From positions 186,001 through 250,000 of the forward strand of contig NZ_JALIRS010000005.1 of NCBI RefSeq assembly GCF_023337795.1: a DNA stretch of 64,000 nt. The letters are read 5' to 3'. Origin of the DNA: Lysinibacillus sp. BPa_S21 (GTDB lineage: Bacteria > Bacillota > Bacilli > Bacillales_A > Planococcaceae). Position numbers and translations under genes: made by a program. The notes beneath the pieces are model-generated. The model searched no databases. It saw nothing but the letters and a program-made list of their open reading frames with translations, and had not been told where the DNA came from. Position 1 is the first letter of the stretch. Every line of letters begins with the position of its first letter. Below are positions 61,666 to 64,000 of the stretch, piece after piece.

Positions 61666-62099
61666 CTATGTTCGCCTCCAGCATTTTTTTCTTCCTTAAC
61701 AAAGTGAAAAGTATCTCTTTCATATTCTTTAAAACATTCGGTAATTAGTATAAACAGCTCCTATATAGATTTCCAAATCAACTTTTGTTGACTTTTTAGC
61801 ATTTTTTGAAATAACTTTTTTCTATACTCAATGGAGTTATCTTTTTACAATATTAATATGCGTATTCCTATTGAAGCAGCTGCTTATGCTGATTTACCAA
61901 TGGGGTATGAGGTGGGAAGTAGTTTGGTATTGGCTCAAGCCTAGCACATGAGGAAAATGCTACTTTATATACAAGAGCATAGGGTAGCGGGCGAACATTT
62001 TCCTTTTGCTGATTCGCATATTATTTCTGTTTGAGCATAGCGATGCGGTAGGAAGCAGGTAATTTAATAGTTCACAACAATATACATGGGGGTGTTTTT
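61666..62099. other. Intergenic region with a 37-codon frame
   Basis: A short plus-strand frame at 61831-61944 (MELSFYNINMRIPIEAAAYA and on to SLVLAQA) looks coding-like but has no ribosome binding site, and may be the 3' remnant of a lost gene. Otherwise AT-rich without signals, ending in GGGGGTG before the next TTG start. Confidence 0.4.
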
Positions 62100-62543
62100 T
62101 TGAAGGTATTAAAAAGGATTTTAGAGAAGAGTAAATATACCTATGAAGTAATTCATCACGAAAAAAATATTCATTCTGCACAAGATGGTTCAGAGTATTT
62201 TGGGATAGAAGTCGGACAAACAGCACCAACATTGATACTAAAAACAGATAAAGGTTTCTTTGCCTTGGTTATATCAGGAAACGTAGGTAAAGTAGATTTC
62301 GATAAAATAGCTGACATTCTAAATTGTACTAAAGTAAAAATGGCGTCTCAAAAAGAAGTTAAAAAGGTAACAGGATTTGAAGTCGGAAATGTCCCAATGG
62401 TGGGACTTCCTATACCTTATGCGATAGATAAACAACTTTTTAAGTATGACTTTATTTATGGAGGCTCTGGTCAATCAACATTTACCTTAAAAATTGAACC
62501 TCAAGCACTAAATGAGTTAAACCACGTAATAGTTACATTTTAA
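62100..62543 (+). CDS. YbaK/EbsC family aminoacyl-tRNA deacylase-like protein
   Basis: 147-aa YbaK/ProX-fold protein. The N-terminus YTYEVIHHEKNIHSAQDGSE, then TLILKTDKGFFALVISGN, VKMASQKEVKKVTGFEVGNV and PMVGLPIPYAIDKQLF, are family-typical; the Lys of the ILKTDKG segment fits the conserved catalytic lysine. Such proteins clear mischarged Cys- or Ala-tRNA. TTG start with GGGGGTG upstream. Confidence 0.85.
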   Translation: MKVLKRILEKSKYTYEVIHHEKNIHSAQDGSEYFGIEVGQTAPTLILKTDKGFFALVISGNVGKVDFDKIADILNCTKVKMASQKEVKKVTGFEVGNVPMVGLPIPYAIDKQLFKYDFIYGGSGQSTFTLKIEPQALNELNHVIVTF

Positions 62544-62546
62544 TAA

Positions 62547-62578
62547 GAAAAAAGAGGGAAAATCTCTTTTTTCTCTTG
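62547..62578 (+). terminator. Terminator of the YbaK-like gene
   Basis: AAGAAAAAAGAG and CTCTTTTTTCTT around GGAAAAT. Confidence 0.75.
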
Positions 62579-62843
62579 ATACGCCAACTACTTCTTGAAT
62601 TTTTCTAGTTCTGCTCAAATACCAACTTTAAGTATTTTTATAGGGAACTCACCGCATCTTTTATGACCCTCCTCTATTGCAGAACGGATTAGCCTTACAA
62701 TAGTGCAATTGGCATCACCACTAAATGCTCCAGTATCAATTCCTAAAACCTATCAAATGCTTGATTGTCTAATCATCTAGCTATCTCTATAGCAACAAAT
62801 TCTAAATTTTAAAGGATAAATTGAATTTTAAAATGAGTCCTGG
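62579..62843. other. Intergenic region
   Basis: Nothing recognised: no open frame above 40 codons, no strong hairpin, no repeat. Confidence 0.5.
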
Positions 62844-63704
62844 TCATTTATTGATTTCGTTTAATATTTCATCAAAATGGCTAAGGTAGAGTAAGTGCCC
62901 TTGATTTTTTATTATTTTAAACGAACAACCTGTATATAACTTATTTAGCACATTGGCAGTCTGCAAAGGCCAAATAGGATCCTTGTCTCCATGCCAAATA
63001 TATACTTTATAAGACTTCATATCATAGCTAATGGAGATTTTTTCAGTCATTGCTAGTGCGTCTTTAAATACTGCTACCCCTTTATTTTGATAAGCGTCTA
63101 TAGTCCCTTTAACTATGGCCTCTTGATAATACTTTTGATTGGCGACTTCCTGATCCGCCTCTGGCATTTTATCAATAGAGTCTTTGACGACTGTTTGCAA
63201 AGATTGATTGATCTTTTTGCTTAACTGTTTAAAATGATATTTTATCATAAAAGGAAAATAACTATTTAAAAAACTGATGAACCTCCAATTGAGTGGTAAA
63301 GCATTCTTCGTTATTTCCCCTTTCAACGGAATAGCGCTGCCTACGAGGGTTAAAGACTTAACATACTCAGGATACATTGAGGCAAAAACTTGTGCATACA
63401 ATCCTCCCGCTGACCAACCAACTATATCTACTTTATCTAAGTTGAGTTTTTCTAGTAGCGTTTTAATATCTTTAGAAAAGCCAGTCATATTATAGTTTTT
63501 CAGACTAGTATTTCCATAACCAGGTCGATTTACAGCTATAATGTATACATTTTTAATATCTAAATCAGTTTCATTTATGTATAATCCAGAAGCTGATGAA
63601 CCAAAACCATGAAAATAAATGACAGCTCTACTATTATCATTACTACCATAAACCTTATAATTCAATATTTGCCCCTCTTTTAAGGTAACAGAAAAATTTT
63701 TCAT
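62844..63704 (-). CDS. Alpha/beta hydrolase
   Basis: 286-aa alpha/beta-fold hydrolase. The oxyanion region is YFHGFGSSASG, the nucleophile Ser is in GWSAGG, the acid is Asp in WHGDKDPIWP and the base His is in NQGHLLYL. The cap region (about 130-200) is helical and unassigned. The substrate cannot be told from sequence. The second start codon (ATG) has best spacing to GGAGG. Confidence 0.85.
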   Translation of the reverse strand: MKNFSVTLKEGQILNYKVYGSNDNSRAVIYFHGFGSSASGLYINETDLDIKNVYIIAVNRPGYGNTSLKNYNMTGFSKDIKTLLEKLNLDKVDIVGWSAGGLYAQVFASMYPEYVKSLTLVGSAIPLKGEITKNALPLNWRFISFLNSYFPFMIKYHFKQLSKKINQSLQTVVKDSIDKMPEADQEVANQKYYQEAIVKGTIDAYQNKGVAVFKDALAMTEKISISYDMKSYKVYIWHGDKDPIWPLQTANVLNKLYTGCSFKIIKNQGHLLYLSHFDEILNEINK

Positions 63705-63861
63705 CACAGACCTCCACCTATGTAACCTCTGCTATAAATACTATTCGCTTTCCCCCTGTTTATGTCCTTTAACTAATTCTCGTTATTATCCTGTTGCATC
63801 TTGACCACATATACAGTGCTGACCAGTTAACCATTAGCATGTTAGAAAAATCCGGATACAA

Positions 63862-64000
63862 CTATGTCTCAACATAATTGATGTTAGGTTTTCTTGGCTG
63901 TAAGTTAACAATACCTACCCCAACCAATATCAAGGCCGCTCCAAAAAACTCTAACGCCGTAAACATTTCATTTAAAAAGATAATGGCAAAAATAGTTGCA
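63862..64000 (-). CDS. EamA/DMT-type transporter, C-terminal fragment (cut by window)
   Basis: The last 46 codons are visible: ATIFAIIFLNEMFTALEFFG, then AALILVGVGIVNLQPRKP and a short tail to TAG. This matches the final two helices of EamA (DMT) family transporters. The 5' part lies beyond the window. Confidence 0.8.
   Translation of the reverse strand, partial: ATIFAIIFLNEMFTALEFFGAALILVGVGIVNLQPRKPNINYVET

Overview
The window reads as chromosomal DNA of a low-GC endospore-forming Firmicute, most probably Lysinibacillus or a close relative. This is an inference from several signs: AT-rich codon use, strong AGGAGG-type ribosome binding sites with many GTG and TTG starts, an SLH-domain cell-wall amidase, YkkCD, OpuA and BusR-type genes, and Bacillaceae-like intergenic palindromic repeats. 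No rRNA, tRNA, CRISPR array, prophage or intact insertion sequence was seen. About 50 genes are called, with starts corrected to the best Shine-Dalgarno spacing.

Layout. 1-9.8 kb: a 21-nt tandem array, a VanRS-like two-component system, a DedA plus methyltransferase pair, a MerR-like coiled-coil protein, an ABC exporter, a CPBP protease and a TetR gene. 9.9-19.6 kb: a genome scar. A TetR/ABC exporter cassette exists intact (14.2-16.9 kb) and as decayed remnants (TetR pseudogene at 9.9 kb, permease tail at 13.8 kb) on either side of an SLH amidase, a small secreted peptide and a broken histidine kinase; a 128-bp MITE-like element with a 9-bp target duplication sits beside the permease tail. 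A second ABC exporter follows. 19.7-22.6 kb: Rpn nuclease, DUF523, Nudix and a hypothetical gene. 22.7-30.6 kb: a 2-oxoacid dehydrogenase E1/E2 operon bracketed by direct repeats of an MFS gene tail, then MFS, LysR and a sarcosine-oxidase-like gene.

31-49.3 kb is the metabolic core. HyuA/HyuB (ATP-dependent lactam/hydantoin hydrolase family), an aldehyde dehydrogenase, a class III aminotransferase, a sigma-54 activator, an amino acid permease and rpoN lie on one strand. Two clear -24/-12 promoters precede the aminotransferase and the permease, each with a TGATG-N8-CATCA dyad upstream. Divergent from rpoN are two acyl-CoA dehydrogenases, an enoyl-CoA hydratase, a CaiB-type CoA-transferase and an IclR regulator. 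Together they could import or open a lactam or omega-amino acid, convert it to a dicarboxylate, activate that to a CoA ester and beta-oxidise it.

49.7-53.2 kb: a tight operon of GTP cyclohydrolase II, RibD, an FAD monooxygenase and a HAD phosphatase with no lumazine or riboflavin synthase and no FMN riboswitch, suggesting a non-riboflavin pyrimidine product. 53.5-57.4 kb: a BusR-like (GntR plus RCK_C) regulator and the OpuA osmoprotectant transporter. 57.4-59.7 kb: two more 21-nt arrays, a small membrane protein, and ykkCD under a guanidine-I riboswitch, with one array lying inside the ykkCD leader. 60-64 kb: speG, a PNPOx-like protein with an HxlR regulator, a YbaK-like deacylase, an alpha/beta hydrolase and the 3' end of a DMT transporter.

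The most unusual feature is that four intergenic arrays of unrelated sequence all share a 21-nt period. A second family of 140-420 bp palindromic GC-richer repeats (at least seven whole or partial copies) is scattered through the intergenic DNA.
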